From positions 496,001-560,000 of the forward strand of contig CAXXIF010000004.1 of assembly GCA_963677375.2 (NCBI GenBank): a DNA stretch of 64,000 bases, read 5' to 3'. Of this stretch, positions 23,716-31,923 are shown in pieces. Origin of the DNA: Pseudaeromonas sp963677375 (GTDB lineage: Bacteria > Pseudomonadota > Gammaproteobacteria > Enterobacterales > Aeromonadaceae). The notes under the pieces were generated by a model. That model was not told where the DNA came from. It worked only from the letters and a program-made list of their open reading frames with translations, and did not search any database. Numbering within the stretch: position 1 is the stretch's first letter; every line of letters begins with the position of its first letter. The translations under genes and the position numbers were made by a program.

Positions 23716-25341
23716 TTATTCCCGATAGGCCCGCTTGAAGGAAAGCCCCCCCATAGGGGTCAACTCCAGATTATGCAGGTTCTTCCAACCCGCATACAGA
23801 TATTGTGAATGGCCCAGAGGAATGAGAGGAACATCCTGATACACCATCTCCTGCATCTGCTGATAGTCAGCGATACGTTCTGCCATCCGGGTTGTACTAA
23901 TCGCTTGCTCCAGCAGATGATCAAATTCCGTGTCGCACCAGCGAGAATAGTTGCTGCCATTTTTTTGCATGGCTCGACAACTGAGCAGGGGTCGGAAAAA
24001 GCTGTCTGGATCGGCGGTATCGGCATTCCAGCCCAGCACGACGGCGTCGTGTCGGCCTTCTTGCAGCAGAGCCTGGATGAGAGAACCACGCAGTTGTGCC
24101 ACATGAACCTGAATCCCCAACCTGGCCAGATCACTCTGGATCAGTTGGGCTGTTTTCTGAGCGTTGGGATTATAGGTCTGATTTGCCGGTTGGACCCAAA
24201 GCGTCATTTCGAACCCTGACTCCAGACCTGCTTTTTTGAGCAAGGCTTTGGCGGCAATGGGGTCATAGCTGTACTCGGCGACATTCGGGTTGTGAGCCCA
24301 GGAAATAGGGGGTAACAGGGTATTGGCCCATTCACCGGTACCGAAGTAGACCGCCTTCAACAGATTATCGCGGTTGATCCCCATAGCAATTGCCTGGCGA
24401 ACCCGGCGGTCGGTGAAAGGTTTTTTCTGCACATTCAACGCTAAAAATGCGGTATTGAGTGCACTCTCCTCATCCACTTGCAGGTTGGCTTGCCGACGGA
24501 TGAAGTTGAGCTGGCTGGCAGCAGGAAAAGCCATCACCTGACATTCGCCGGTCAATAGTTTGGCCAGTCGCTTGGTCGGCCGCGGTGTGTAATCAAAGGC
24601 CAACCGCTCCAGGGCGACGGGCTGATCCCAATACAGGGGATTGCGGTGCAGGCGAATGAACTCATTGTCACGAAACTCCTGCTGCATGAAAGGACCGGTG
24701 CCGACTGCCAACTGATCCAACTGCTCGGGGTGGCCGCTTAATAACAGGGCCTGACCATATTCGGCCGACAGGATCACGGCATAATCGCTGGCCAAGTTGG
24801 CTAGGAATGAGGCATTGGGGGCATTCAACTGGAACTGGACTTGGTAGTCCCCCAGTTTCCGGATGTCGCTGATCTGTTGATTGAATCCGGTATTGTCAAA
24901 AAAGGGGTAACGCCCCCCGGATACATCGTGATAGGGGTGGCTCGACATCCGCATCCGGTTGAAACTGAAGAGTACATCCTCAGCGGTGAAGCTGCGGGAG
25001 GGGGTAAACCAGTCGACGCGGTGAAATTGTACGTCTTTACGCAGATTGAAGGTGTAGACAAGCCCGTCACGACTAATGGTCCAGCTGCTGGCTAGGGCCC
25101 CCTCCAGGCGTTGGGTGGCTGGATTGATGGTGAGCAGTCGATCATATACCTGATGGGATAATGACGAGCCCAGGGTTCCTTGACCATACAGTTGGGGGTT
25201 CATGCTGGTCGGGGCGCTCTCGACGCAGTAGACGGCCCCATTTTGCTGTTGGGCTTCATCCTGCTTGCATCCGGCCAGCAACAGCCCCAAGCCACAGAAC
25301 AACAGCACTCGTCCTGATAGCCAAATCTCCAAAGCGCTCAT
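23716..25341 (-). CDS. sapA: Sap transporter solute-binding protein SapA, lipoprotein form
   Basis: This 541-residue family 5 (oligopeptide-type) solute-binding protein captures peptides for the Sap importer. It contains the family signature region around LYTFNLRKDVQFH with MNPQLYGQGT upstream, and VAVAMGI-like RQAIAMGINRDNLL near 320. Its N-terminus has a lipobox (LLLAGC, Cys near residue 24), so it should be anchored as a lipoprotein, unlike the soluble periplasmic SapA of E. coli. The ATG overlaps the pspF stop (ATGA), tying this operon to pspF. Confidence 0.9.
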   Translation of the reverse strand: MSALEIWLSGRVLLFCGLGLLLAGCKQDEAQQQNGAVYCVESAPTSMNPQLYGQGTLGSSLSHQVYDRLLTINPATQRLEGALASSWTISRDGLVYTFNLRKDVQFHRVDWFTPSRSFTAEDVLFSFNRMRMSSHPYHDVSGGRYPFFDNTGFNQQISDIRKLGDYQVQFQLNAPNASFLANLASDYAVILSAEYGQALLLSGHPEQLDQLAVGTGPFMQQEFRDNEFIRLHRNPLYWDQPVALERLAFDYTPRPTKRLAKLLTGECQVMAFPAASQLNFIRRQANLQVDEESALNTAFLALNVQKKPFTDRRVRQAIAMGINRDNLLKAVYFGTGEWANTLLPPISWAHNPNVAEYSYDPIAAKALLKKAGLESGFEMTLWVQPANQTYNPNAQKTAQLIQSDLARLGIQVHVAQLRGSLIQALLQEGRHDAVVLGWNADTADPDSFFRPLLSCRAMQKNGSNYSRWCDTEFDHLLEQAISTTRMAERIADYQQMQEMVYQDVPLIPLGHSQYLYAGWKNLHNLELTPMGGLSFKRAYRE

Positions 25342-26342
25342 AGTTCGTTCATCTCATTAGCGGCGGGTCGGGTATTGAGCCCATATTTGCGGAGTAACCC
25401 TCGGAGCTGATCGTAACTTAAGCCAAGGAATTGTGCAGCTAATCTCTGGTTAAAGTGTTGTTGTCGCAATGTTTGTTGCAGCAGCCGGCACTCGTAATCG
25501 GCCAGGTGCTGCTTCCAGTCCAGCGGGCTGACCGGGAGTAGAGGCGTGTCCTCTTCGGCTGATTCCGGACGCCATGGCGAGGCAAAGGGGTCCAGCACCA
25601 GGCTCGCCAGAGGGTGTTCAGGCGCGGCCTGGCGGTACAGACTGCGTTCGATGACGTTTCGAAGTTCGCGCACATTGCCGGGCCAGGGATGGGCCAACAG
25701 CGCCTGTTGCACCTCTGGGGTGAACCCGGAAAAACCGGGGAGCCCGAGTTCCTGGCTCAAACGCTCGGCAAAATGCTGTCCGAGTAACAAGATGTCTTCG
25801 CGACGGGCCCGCAACGGGGGCAAGGTGATCACATCGAAAGCCAGCCGATCTAGCAGATCGGCGCGAAACTGACCGGTGCGACTCAGGGCCGGCAGATTGG
25901 CATGGGTGGCACAGACCAGACGAACATCCACCTGCAGCGCTTGCTGACCACCAACCCGTTCGAACTCACCGTACTCGATGACGCGCAGCAATTTTTCCTG
26001 CAGTCGGGAGCTCATGGTCGCCACCTCATCGAGAAACAGGGTGCCGCCGTCGGCGCGTTCAAAGCGGCCGGGATGACGCTTCTGGGCCCCGGTAAAGGCA
26101 CCGGCCTCATGACCGAACAGTTCGGTCTCCAGCAAGCTTTCGTTCAGCGCCGCGCAGTTGATGGAGATGAAGGGTTGTTGCCAGCGGGAGGAGAGGTAAT
26201 GCAGGCGATGGGCGAAAAGTTCTTTCCCGGTCCCCCGTTCGCCAATCAGGAGTACCGGGCGGTGGATCTGCGCCAGTCGGGAGACCTGCTCCAGTACCTC
26301 GACAAACACATTGGATTCACCGAGTAAGCGTTCGTCTTGCAT
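25338..26342 (-). CDS. pspF: Psp operon transcriptional activator PspF (sigma-54 dependent)
   Basis: PspF is the enhancer-binding protein that activates the psp genes. PspA holds it inactive until the membrane is damaged. The 334-residue protein lacks a receiver domain, as is normal for PspF. It has Walker A GERGTGKE near 33-40, the sigma-54 contact loop GAFTGA near 80-90, Walker B GGTLFLDEV near 100, and a Fis-type helix-turn-helix at the C-terminus (NQRLAAQFLGLSYDQLRGLL). It is divergent from pspA. Its stop overlaps the sapA start, so it leads the pspF-sapABCDF unit. Confidence 0.94.
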   Translation of the reverse strand: MQDERLLGESNVFVEVLEQVSRLAQIHRPVLLIGERGTGKELFAHRLHYLSSRWQQPFISINCAALNESLLETELFGHEAGAFTGAQKRHPGRFERADGGTLFLDEVATMSSRLQEKLLRVIEYGEFERVGGQQALQVDVRLVCATHANLPALSRTGQFRADLLDRLAFDVITLPPLRARREDILLLGQHFAERLSQELGLPGFSGFTPEVQQALLAHPWPGNVRELRNVIERSLYRQAAPEHPLASLVLDPFASPWRPESAEEDTPLLPVSPLDWKQHLADYECRLLQQTLRQQHFNQRLAAQFLGLSYDQLRGLLRKYGLNTRPAANEMNEL

Positions 26343-26352
26343 GAGGGCTCCA

Positions 26353-26387
26353 TGGTTAAATAAACCGATAGTTGGTTTATTTAACCA
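26353..26387. promoter_or_regulatory. 14-bp inverted repeat between pspF and pspA
   Basis: TGGTTAAATAAACC (26353-26366) is repeated inverted at 26374-26387 across seven bases. It lies about 118 bases before the predicted pspA start site, where enhancer sites for PspF belong, and also immediately before the pspF start. It could be the upstream activating sequence and an autoregulatory operator at once. As RNA it would form a hairpin just before the pspF ribosome site. Confidence 0.5.
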
Positions 26388-26432
26388 CTATTTTTTGGGT
26401 TTCGCTAGAGGCTTCTTTTTATTGGTGATATA

Positions 26433-26445
26433 AATCAATCAGTTA
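26433..26445 (+). promoter_or_regulatory. IHF site in the psp promoter
   Basis: The 13 bases match the IHF consensus WATCAANNNNTTR at every fixed position. The site lies between the inverted repeat and the sigma-54 promoter, where DNA bending would bring PspF to the polymerase, as in E. coli. Confidence 0.65.
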
Positions 26446-26461
26446 GATGTTGATTATGACT

Positions 26462-26476
26462 TGGCCTAACTCTTGC
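26462..26476 (+). promoter_or_regulatory. Sigma-54 promoter of pspABC-ycjXF
   Basis: TGGCCTAACTCTTGC has GG and GC at the exact -24/-12 spacing of the RpoN consensus (TGGCAC-N5-TTGC). It predicts a start near 26488 and a 75-base leader. Confidence 0.85.
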
Positions 26477-26563
26477 TGGATACAATGCAGAGTGTCATCT
26501 CGGGTCATATCCACCAGGGTAGGTCCGGATACACATGTTGCACTGGTTCTGAAGGAGACCATC

Positions 26564-27235
26564 ATGGGTATTTTTTCTCGCCTCACCGATATTGTGAATG
26601 CCAATCTCAATAGCTTGCTGGATAAAGCGGAAGATCCACCGAAAATGGTCCGCTTGATCATTCAGGAGATGGAAGAGGGGTTAGTGCGCGAGCGCTCCAA
26701 CCTGGCGCGCTATCTGGCAGATAAGAAAGAGCTGCGTCGTCAGCAGGATCGCAATCAACATCAGCTAGATGATTGGCAGAGTAAGGCTGAATTAGCGCTC
26801 CAGAAGGGGCGGGATGATCTGGCCCGTATGGCTCTGATTGAGAAGGGTAAACAGCAACAGATGGTTGATGCCCTGGCTCAGGAGTTTGCTGCAGTTGCGG
26901 AGGGGATTGCCAAGCTGACCGCTGAAATTGAAATGCTCGAAACCAAACTCGAAGATGCACGGGCGCGGCAAAAAGCCATGCTGTTACGCTCGGCTGCGGC
27001 CCAGAGTCGACTCAACGTGCAACAGCATGGGCAGCGCGCTACACCGCACTCTATTCTGGAAAAATTTGACCGGATGGAGCGCAAGATCGAGGAAATGGAA
27101 AGCAAGGCCGATGTATATCATCCTAACCCCAACCTGCAGCAGCAGTTTGCCGAGCTGGAGGTGGATGATGCCATTTCCCGTGAATTGGCGGCCATGAAAG
27201 AACGTCTGCAATCGTCAGCCGCCAAGGAGGAGTAA
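26564..27235 (+). CDS. pspA: Phage shock protein A
   Basis: PspA is a peripheral inner-membrane protein of the ESCRT-III-like PspA/Vipp1 family. It binds PspF at rest and, on stress, oligomerises on damaged membrane to stop proton leakage. The 223-residue protein is almost wholly helical, with an N-terminal amphipathic segment (MGIFSRLTDIVNANLNSLLD) followed by LDKAEDPPKMVRLIIQEME and long coiled coils. ATG 26564 follows GAAGGAGA; the open frame further upstream crosses the promoter and is ignored. It heads the pspABC-ycjX-ycjF operon. Confidence 0.97.
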   Translation: MGIFSRLTDIVNANLNSLLDKAEDPPKMVRLIIQEMEEGLVRERSNLARYLADKKELRRQQDRNQHQLDDWQSKAELALQKGRDDLARMALIEKGKQQQMVDALAQEFAAVAEGIAKLTAEIEMLETKLEDARARQKAMLLRSAAAQSRLNVQQHGQRATPHSILEKFDRMERKIEEMESKADVYHPNPNLQQQFAELEVDDAISRELAAMKERLQSSAAKEE

Positions 27236-27236
27236 G

Positions 27237-27497
27237 ATGAGTGCCATGTGGATTATCTTTGTGGTACCCGCGATCCTGTTCATGATTTTCGTGGCCCCCA
27301 TCTGGCTGGTGCTGCATTACCGCAGCAATCGCCAGTTGGGAACGGGCCTGAATGAGCAGGAGCTGGCGCGACTGACGGCATTGGTCGCGCAGGCCGAATT
27401 GCTGCAGCAGCGCGTGCATACGCTGGAGCGGTTACTGGATGTCGAGAATCCGCAGTGGCGGACCGACGCCGCTCCGCGGGGAGCTGGCCATGAGTAA
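27237..27497 (+). CDS. pspB: Phage shock protein B
   Basis: PspB is a small inner-membrane protein that, with PspC, senses membrane stress and relieves PspA inhibition of PspF. The 86-residue protein has one N-terminal helix (MWIIFVVPAILFMIFVAPIWLVL) and then a cytoplasmic coiled-coil part (LTALVAQAELLQQRVHTLE), as in the family. It starts one base after the pspA stop, with AAGGAGGAG as ribosome site, and overlaps pspC by eight bases. Confidence 0.95.
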   Translation: MSAMWIIFVVPAILFMIFVAPIWLVLHYRSNRQLGTGLNEQELARLTALVAQAELLQQRVHTLERLLDVENPQWRTDAAPRGAGHE

Positions 27498-27867
27498 TCA
27501 TCTGTATCGTGATCCACAACGCGGGGCTCTGGGTGGGGTCTGTGCCGGGTTAGCGGACTATCTGGGCGTCGAAGTCTGGGTGGTACGGCTGGTGGCGGTG
27601 ACGGCGCTGATCTTCGCATCCTTTCTGACCCTGCTGCTCTATCTGGCCGCCTGGGCCATGATGGACAAGAAACCCAGAACCACGGCGGGGCCGAGTCACA
27701 GTAGCTCCCAACTTAAACAACATGGCTGGCAGCAGGGACTGATGCCGCATCAGGCGTTGGACCGGACGGCGCAGCAGCTCGACGAGTTGGAAAAACGCCT
27801 GCAGGCGATGGAACGCTGTGTCACCTCGAAGGAATATCAACTCCGTCGCGATCTCCAGAGGCTGTAA
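27490..27867 (+). CDS. pspC: Phage shock protein C
   Basis: This 125-residue PspC-domain membrane protein starts at ATG 27490 inside the end of pspB. The PspC fold is plain: LYRDPQRGALGGVCAGLADYLG, then VWVVRLVAVTALIFASFLTLLLY, a membrane helix. The C-terminal half contains a Leu/Glu coiled coil (QQLDELEKRLQAMERC). It works with PspB in stress sensing at the inner membrane. The stop and the ycjX start share a base (TAATG). Confidence 0.95.
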   Translation: MSNHLYRDPQRGALGGVCAGLADYLGVEVWVVRLVAVTALIFASFLTLLLYLAAWAMMDKKPRTTAGPSHSSSQLKQHGWQQGLMPHQALDRTAQQLDELEKRLQAMERCVTSKEYQLRRDLQRL

Positions 27868-29282
27868 TGACCCTGTTTGACAAGAACCACTGGCAACATT
27901 GGCAAGACAAGGCGGAAACCCTGGTCAATCGCTCGCTGGATCGTCATCTGCGGCTGGCGGTGACCGGGCTTTCCCGTAGCGGCAAGACCGCGTTCATCAC
28001 CGCCTTGGTGCAGCAACTGGAGCAGGCCGGATTTTCTGCCCGCTTACCCCACTGGCAGGTGTTGCAATCCGGACGTTTACTCGGTGCTCGGCGGGTGGCC
28101 CAGCGCAACCATCACATTCCAACCTTTCCCTATGAGGCCGGGTTAGCCAGTCTGTATGCCGATCCTCCTCAATGGCCAGCACCAACCCGCTCGGTGAGCG
28201 AGATCCGGTTGGAGTTGCGTTTTCACTCGGACCATCCGCTGTTGCGCCATATCAAGCGGGATGCCAGTTCGCTGTTTTTGGATATTGTCGATTATCCAGG
28301 TGAGTGGCTGCTGGACTTACCGCTATTGGCGATGAGTTATGGGCAATGGAGTGACCAGGTTCGCCAGCAGTTGCGCGAGCCGGTTCTGGCCGCATCGGCG
28401 GCCGAATGGTTGGCGCTGGGGGCCGAATTGTCGTTGAGTGCGGCCAGTGATGACGGCAAGCTCAGAGCACTGGCGGCCAGCTATACCCGCTGGTTGCATC
28501 ATTGCAAGTCGCAATTGGGACTCTCACTCATTCAGCCGGGTCGTTTCGTCCTGCCGGGTGAATATGTCGATGCCCCCATGTTGCAATTTGTGCCCTGGGT
28601 CTGGGGGCCTCTGGCCGGTACGGCTGGCATAGGGTCGTTACAGGCCATGCTGGAGGAGCGATTTACCGCTTACAAACAGCATCTGGTTCAAGGCTTCTAT
28701 CGGGATCACTTTGCCTCCTTCGACCGCCAGATCGTGTTGGTGGACTGTCTGCAGCCTCTGCAGTCCGGTGAGCGGGCATTTGGCGATCTGGAACAGACCC
28801 TGGCGCTTCTGATGCAGAGTTTTCACTATGGCCAGAGCAGTTGGTTGCGGCGCCTGGTTGCGCCCCGAATTGACAAGCTGCTGTTCGCGGCCAGCAAGGC
28901 AGACCATGTGACGCCGGACCAACATGGCAACTTGCAGAATCTACTGCGGGATCTGGTGCAGCGGGCCTATGGCGTGGCGCGTTTTGAAGGCATCACCATC
29001 GAGTGTTTGCCCATAGCCTCGGTACGGGCGTGTGACTTCCGTCAGGTGCAGCATCAGGGGCAGACCCTGACCACGCTTTCGGGCACCACGTTGACGGGGG
29101 AAGCTGTCCACCTGTTTCCGGGAGATGTCCCCGCCGCGCGGCCGGGAGCGGATTACTGGTCGGCCGGATCGCCTTTTGGGTTTATTGCCTTGCGTCCTCC
29201 ACTGTTGCCACCGGGTGTCGCCATGCCTCATCTGCGACTGGATCAGGTGCTGGAATTTTTGTTGGGGGATAAATTGCGATGA
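27867..29282 (+). CDS. ycjX: YcjX family P-loop GTPase-like protein
   Basis: YcjX is a predicted GTP-binding protein of the Psp regulon, with no settled function. The 471-residue protein has Walker A GLSRSGKT at about 34-41, a DxxG-like DIVDYPGEWLLDLP near 145 and a SKADHVTP stretch near 345 that can serve as the guanine-recognition loop. Length agrees with E. coli YcjX. It is translationally coupled to pspC before it and ycjF after it. Confidence 0.92.
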   Translation: MTLFDKNHWQHWQDKAETLVNRSLDRHLRLAVTGLSRSGKTAFITALVQQLEQAGFSARLPHWQVLQSGRLLGARRVAQRNHHIPTFPYEAGLASLYADPPQWPAPTRSVSEIRLELRFHSDHPLLRHIKRDASSLFLDIVDYPGEWLLDLPLLAMSYGQWSDQVRQQLREPVLAASAAEWLALGAELSLSAASDDGKLRALAASYTRWLHHCKSQLGLSLIQPGRFVLPGEYVDAPMLQFVPWVWGPLAGTAGIGSLQAMLEERFTAYKQHLVQGFYRDHFASFDRQIVLVDCLQPLQSGERAFGDLEQTLALLMQSFHYGQSSWLRRLVAPRIDKLLFAASKADHVTPDQHGNLQNLLRDLVQRAYGVARFEGITIECLPIASVRACDFRQVQHQGQTLTTLSGTTLTGEAVHLFPGDVPAARPGADYWSAGSPFGFIALRPPLLPPGVAMPHLRLDQVLEFLLGDKLR

Positions 29283-30391
29283 GTCACTCGCCACATGAAA
29301 CCCGGCTGCAGGGACGTATCGATGTGCCCTTACCCCCGGACGTCACGGCTCCGCCGCATCAGGGAGCCATTTTCCTGTCCGAGCAGGAGTTGCTGAACAG
29401 CCAGCCGCTACTGGATGAGAACGTCGCGGATCGGCTCGTACCACAAGCCTTGCGCCGCCGCCCCATGGGTCTTCTTGGCTGGGGGCTGTCTGGAGTCGCG
29501 CTGTTGAGCGTGCTGCAACTGGGATGGTTTGTCTGGCAATCGATGCAGGAGTCCTGGCTCTGGGGTGGGGTATGGGCGTTGGCATTGGGTTTATCGGGCC
29601 TCGGCATGGCCCGGTTAGGGTGGCGGGAGTTGCGGCAGTTGCATCTGCTCAAGCGGCGGCAGGATAGCCAGAGTCAGGCGCAAGCGTTACAGGACTCCGC
29701 ACTGCCCGATGGGGCGCGAGGCTTTTGTGAGGCACTGGCGCTGCAGACGGGAGCCGAACGCTCGGAGGGTTATGCCCGTTGGCAAGCCGATTGCGAGTTG
29801 CACCATTCCGGCGCCGAACAATTGCGACTCTATAGCCAGCAGGTTCTCAGCTCGCAGGATAAGAACGCACGGGCCCGGGTGTCACGCTGGAGTGGGGAGG
29901 CTGCCGTGCTGGTGGCTATCAGTCCGCTGGCCAGCGTGGATATGTTGTTGATCCTCTGGCGTAGCCTGAAAATGATCGATGAAGTCGCTGCCTGTTATGG
30001 CATCCGGTTGGGATATTCCAGCCGTATTCGGCTGCTGCGCCAGATCGCCCGGCACATGTTATATGCCGGTGCCGCCGAGCTGATTACCGATGTCGGACTG
30101 GACTGGTTGGGGGCCGAGCTTTCCGCGCGTCTGTCGGCGCGCTTGGCTCAGGGGGTGGGGGCCGGTCTGTTGACGGCTCGCCTGGGGTTGCAGACCATGC
30201 AGGTCTGTCGACCCATCCGTTTTTCTGCAGAAGAAAAACCGCGTTTGGGAGAGATCCGGCGAGAATTATTGTCGTTGTTGGCCAACAAGCTGGGAGCCGT
30301 GCTGACCGGGTCCACGAAGGCGGATGCGGCGCCGGTCCCGCAAAGCCAACTGGCTCAGGACGGGAAGGACGAGTCGCGGCCCCGCGCATAG
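29279..30391 (+). CDS. ycjF: YcjF family membrane protein (TIGR01620/DUF697)
   Basis: This 370-residue inner-membrane protein has two hydrophobic segments in the first third (around 63-80 and 88-105) and a third near 205-220. The DUF697-like part holds SRWSGEAAVLVAISPLASVDMLLILW and the C-terminal GYSSRIRLLRQIARHMLYAG stretch. It is induced with Psp in E. coli, and the role is unknown. It overlaps ycjX by four bases (ATGA). No terminator is visible after it, so read-through into lemA is possible. Confidence 0.9.
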   Translation: MSHSPHETRLQGRIDVPLPPDVTAPPHQGAIFLSEQELLNSQPLLDENVADRLVPQALRRRPMGLLGWGLSGVALLSVLQLGWFVWQSMQESWLWGGVWALALGLSGLGMARLGWRELRQLHLLKRRQDSQSQAQALQDSALPDGARGFCEALALQTGAERSEGYARWQADCELHHSGAEQLRLYSQQVLSSQDKNARARVSRWSGEAAVLVAISPLASVDMLLILWRSLKMIDEVAACYGIRLGYSSRIRLLRQIARHMLYAGAAELITDVGLDWLGAELSARLSARLAQGVGAGLLTARLGLQTMQVCRPIRFSAEEKPRLGEIRRELLSLLANKLGAVLTGSTKADAAPVPQSQLAQDGKDESRPRA

Positions 30392-30515
30392 CTATGGGGT
30401 TTAGTGGTTGGTGCCATATGAAATCAATGCTGGGTGCGGGTATCATCCAGTCAGTCGATACAGGGTCGAGCCAATCGATGGTCTCGGCATGATCAATACA
30501 ACAGGGAGAACGGGA

Positions 30516-31163
30516 ATGTTAGCAACGATCAAACAGGCGGTACCGGGGAATATAGTGGGAGTCCAGACTGCTTGGCGCCGACTGCAACTGGGGGCGGGTC
30601 TGCTCCTGCTGCTGGTGGGACTGAGTGGTTGTGATGTCAACCGCATCCCTACGCTGGATGAACAAACCAAGGCCGCGTGGGCCCAGGTCGAGAATCAATA
30701 CCAGCGCCGCGCCGATCTGATCCCGAATCTGGTGGCGACCGTGAAAGGATATGCGACCCATGAACAGGAGACGCTGCAGGCCGTGACCGAAGCGCGGGCC
30801 AAGGTGGGAAGTCTGCGTCTGGATGCGGCCGCACTCAGTGACCCGGTGCAGATGAAGGCCTTTGAACAGGCGCAGAGTCAATTGGGTGGTGCGTTGCAGC
30901 GCTTGATGGTGGTTGTCGAAAAATACCCGGATCTGAAGGCGAACCAGAATTTTCTGAGCCTGCAGGCTCAGTTGGAGGGGACCGAGAACCGGATCAGCGT
31001 GGCGCGTCGGGATTACATCGCCGCCGTGCAGCAATTCAATACCGAGATCCGAACCTTTCCTGGTCTCATCTGGCATAAATTGCTCTACAGCGATCTGCAA
31101 CCACGGCAAAACTACGAGGCGACCAAGGCCGGTGCCGATCAGGCCCCCGAGGTGAAATTCTGA
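30516..31163 (+). CDS. lemA: LemA family lipoprotein
   Basis: LemA proteins are helical envelope proteins with a short N-terminal anchor. The 215-residue protein carries a lipobox (VGLSGC, Cys near 37) after an unusually long positively charged leader; then IPTLDEQTKAAWAQVENQYQRRADLIPNLV, the family signature, and a C-terminal FPGLIWHKLL. ATG 30516 follows GGGAGAACGGG; the frame is open further up, but the product would not fit. It is followed, with one shared base region (TGATG), by two TPM-domain genes, a common LemA pairing in bacteria. Adjacency to the Psp operon is notable. Confidence 0.87.
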   Translation: MLATIKQAVPGNIVGVQTAWRRLQLGAGLLLLLVGLSGCDVNRIPTLDEQTKAAWAQVENQYQRRADLIPNLVATVKGYATHEQETLQAVTEARAKVGSLRLDAAALSDPVQMKAFEQAQSQLGGALQRLMVVVEKYPDLKANQNFLSLQAQLEGTENRISVARRDYIAAVQQFNTEIRTFPGLIWHKLLYSDLQPRQNYEATKAGADQAPEVKF

Positions 31164-31912
31164 TGCTATCGATCCGGCAGAATCGGTGGTTACTGGCCTG
31201 TCTGTTGCTGTTTTCAACCCTGCTGCACGCCGAGGTTTCTTTCCCGGCATTAAGTGGGCGAGTCGTCGACCTGGCCGGAATACTCTCCAGTGATGAACAT
31301 AAACAGCTGGATAGTCAATTAGCCAACCATGAGCAACAAACCAGTAACCAGGTCGTGGTCGTGACCGTCCCGAGCCTCGATGGTCTGAGCATTGAGGAAT
31401 ATGGTTATCAGTTAGGACGGCAGTGGGGGATTGGCACCCGGGAACACAACAACGGGGTGCTGCTGATTGTGGCGCTGCAGGAGCGCAAGGTACGGATTGA
31501 GGTGGGTTATGGGCTGGAGGGCGCATTGCCCGATGCCATAGCGGCCAACATTATCCAGACCCGGATACTACCGCGGTTCCGGCAAGGCGATTTGAGTGCA
31601 GGGATTACTGCCGGGGTCAGTGCCATCCTGCAGGCGGTTCGGGGGGAATATCACCCGCAGAAGCCGAAGAGCAAGCAGGGGAATGGCGATAGTCTGATCT
31701 TCTGGCTGTTTCTGTTGGGATTTATCGGCTTGCCGTTGTTACGTCGGTTTGGCCCTCCCGGTATCCGTCAGGCCCTGCAGGGAAGCTCCCGCCATCACAG
31801 CGGCTGGGGCGGTGGCTGGGGTGGTGGTTCGTCGGGGGGCGGTTTTGGGGGCGGCGGATTTAGTGGCGGCGGCGGCGGTTTCGGCGGCGGCGGTGCTTCA
31901 GGTGGCTGGTAA
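31163..31912 (+). CDS. TPM-domain protein with signal peptide and glycine-rich tail
   Basis: This 249-residue protein has a signal peptide (about 23 residues ending in HA), a TPM (TPM_phosphatase) domain at about 30-150 with the segments VVDLAGILSSDEHKQLD and VRIEVGYGLEGALPD, a membrane helix at about 175-195 and a Gly/Ser/Phe-rich C-terminal tail of about 45 residues made of repeated GGG blocks. This is the YgcG-like architecture. The family is thought to be anchored in the membrane with the TPM domain outside; function is unsettled. It is coupled to lemA by TGATG. Confidence 0.88.
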   Translation: MLSIRQNRWLLACLLLFSTLLHAEVSFPALSGRVVDLAGILSSDEHKQLDSQLANHEQQTSNQVVVVTVPSLDGLSIEEYGYQLGRQWGIGTREHNNGVLLIVALQERKVRIEVGYGLEGALPDAIAANIIQTRILPRFRQGDLSAGITAGVSAILQAVRGEYHPQKPKSKQGNGDSLIFWLFLLGFIGLPLLRRFGPPGIRQALQGSSRHHSGWGGGWGGGSSGGGFGGGGFSGGGGGFGGGGASGGW

Positions 31913-31923
31913 CGGAGTGATCC

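Noticed and set aside
30519..31526. 335-codon frame antisense to lemA and the first TPM gene
   Set aside because: It lies wholly across two well-supported genes, is Pro/Arg/His-rich and has no recognisable domain.
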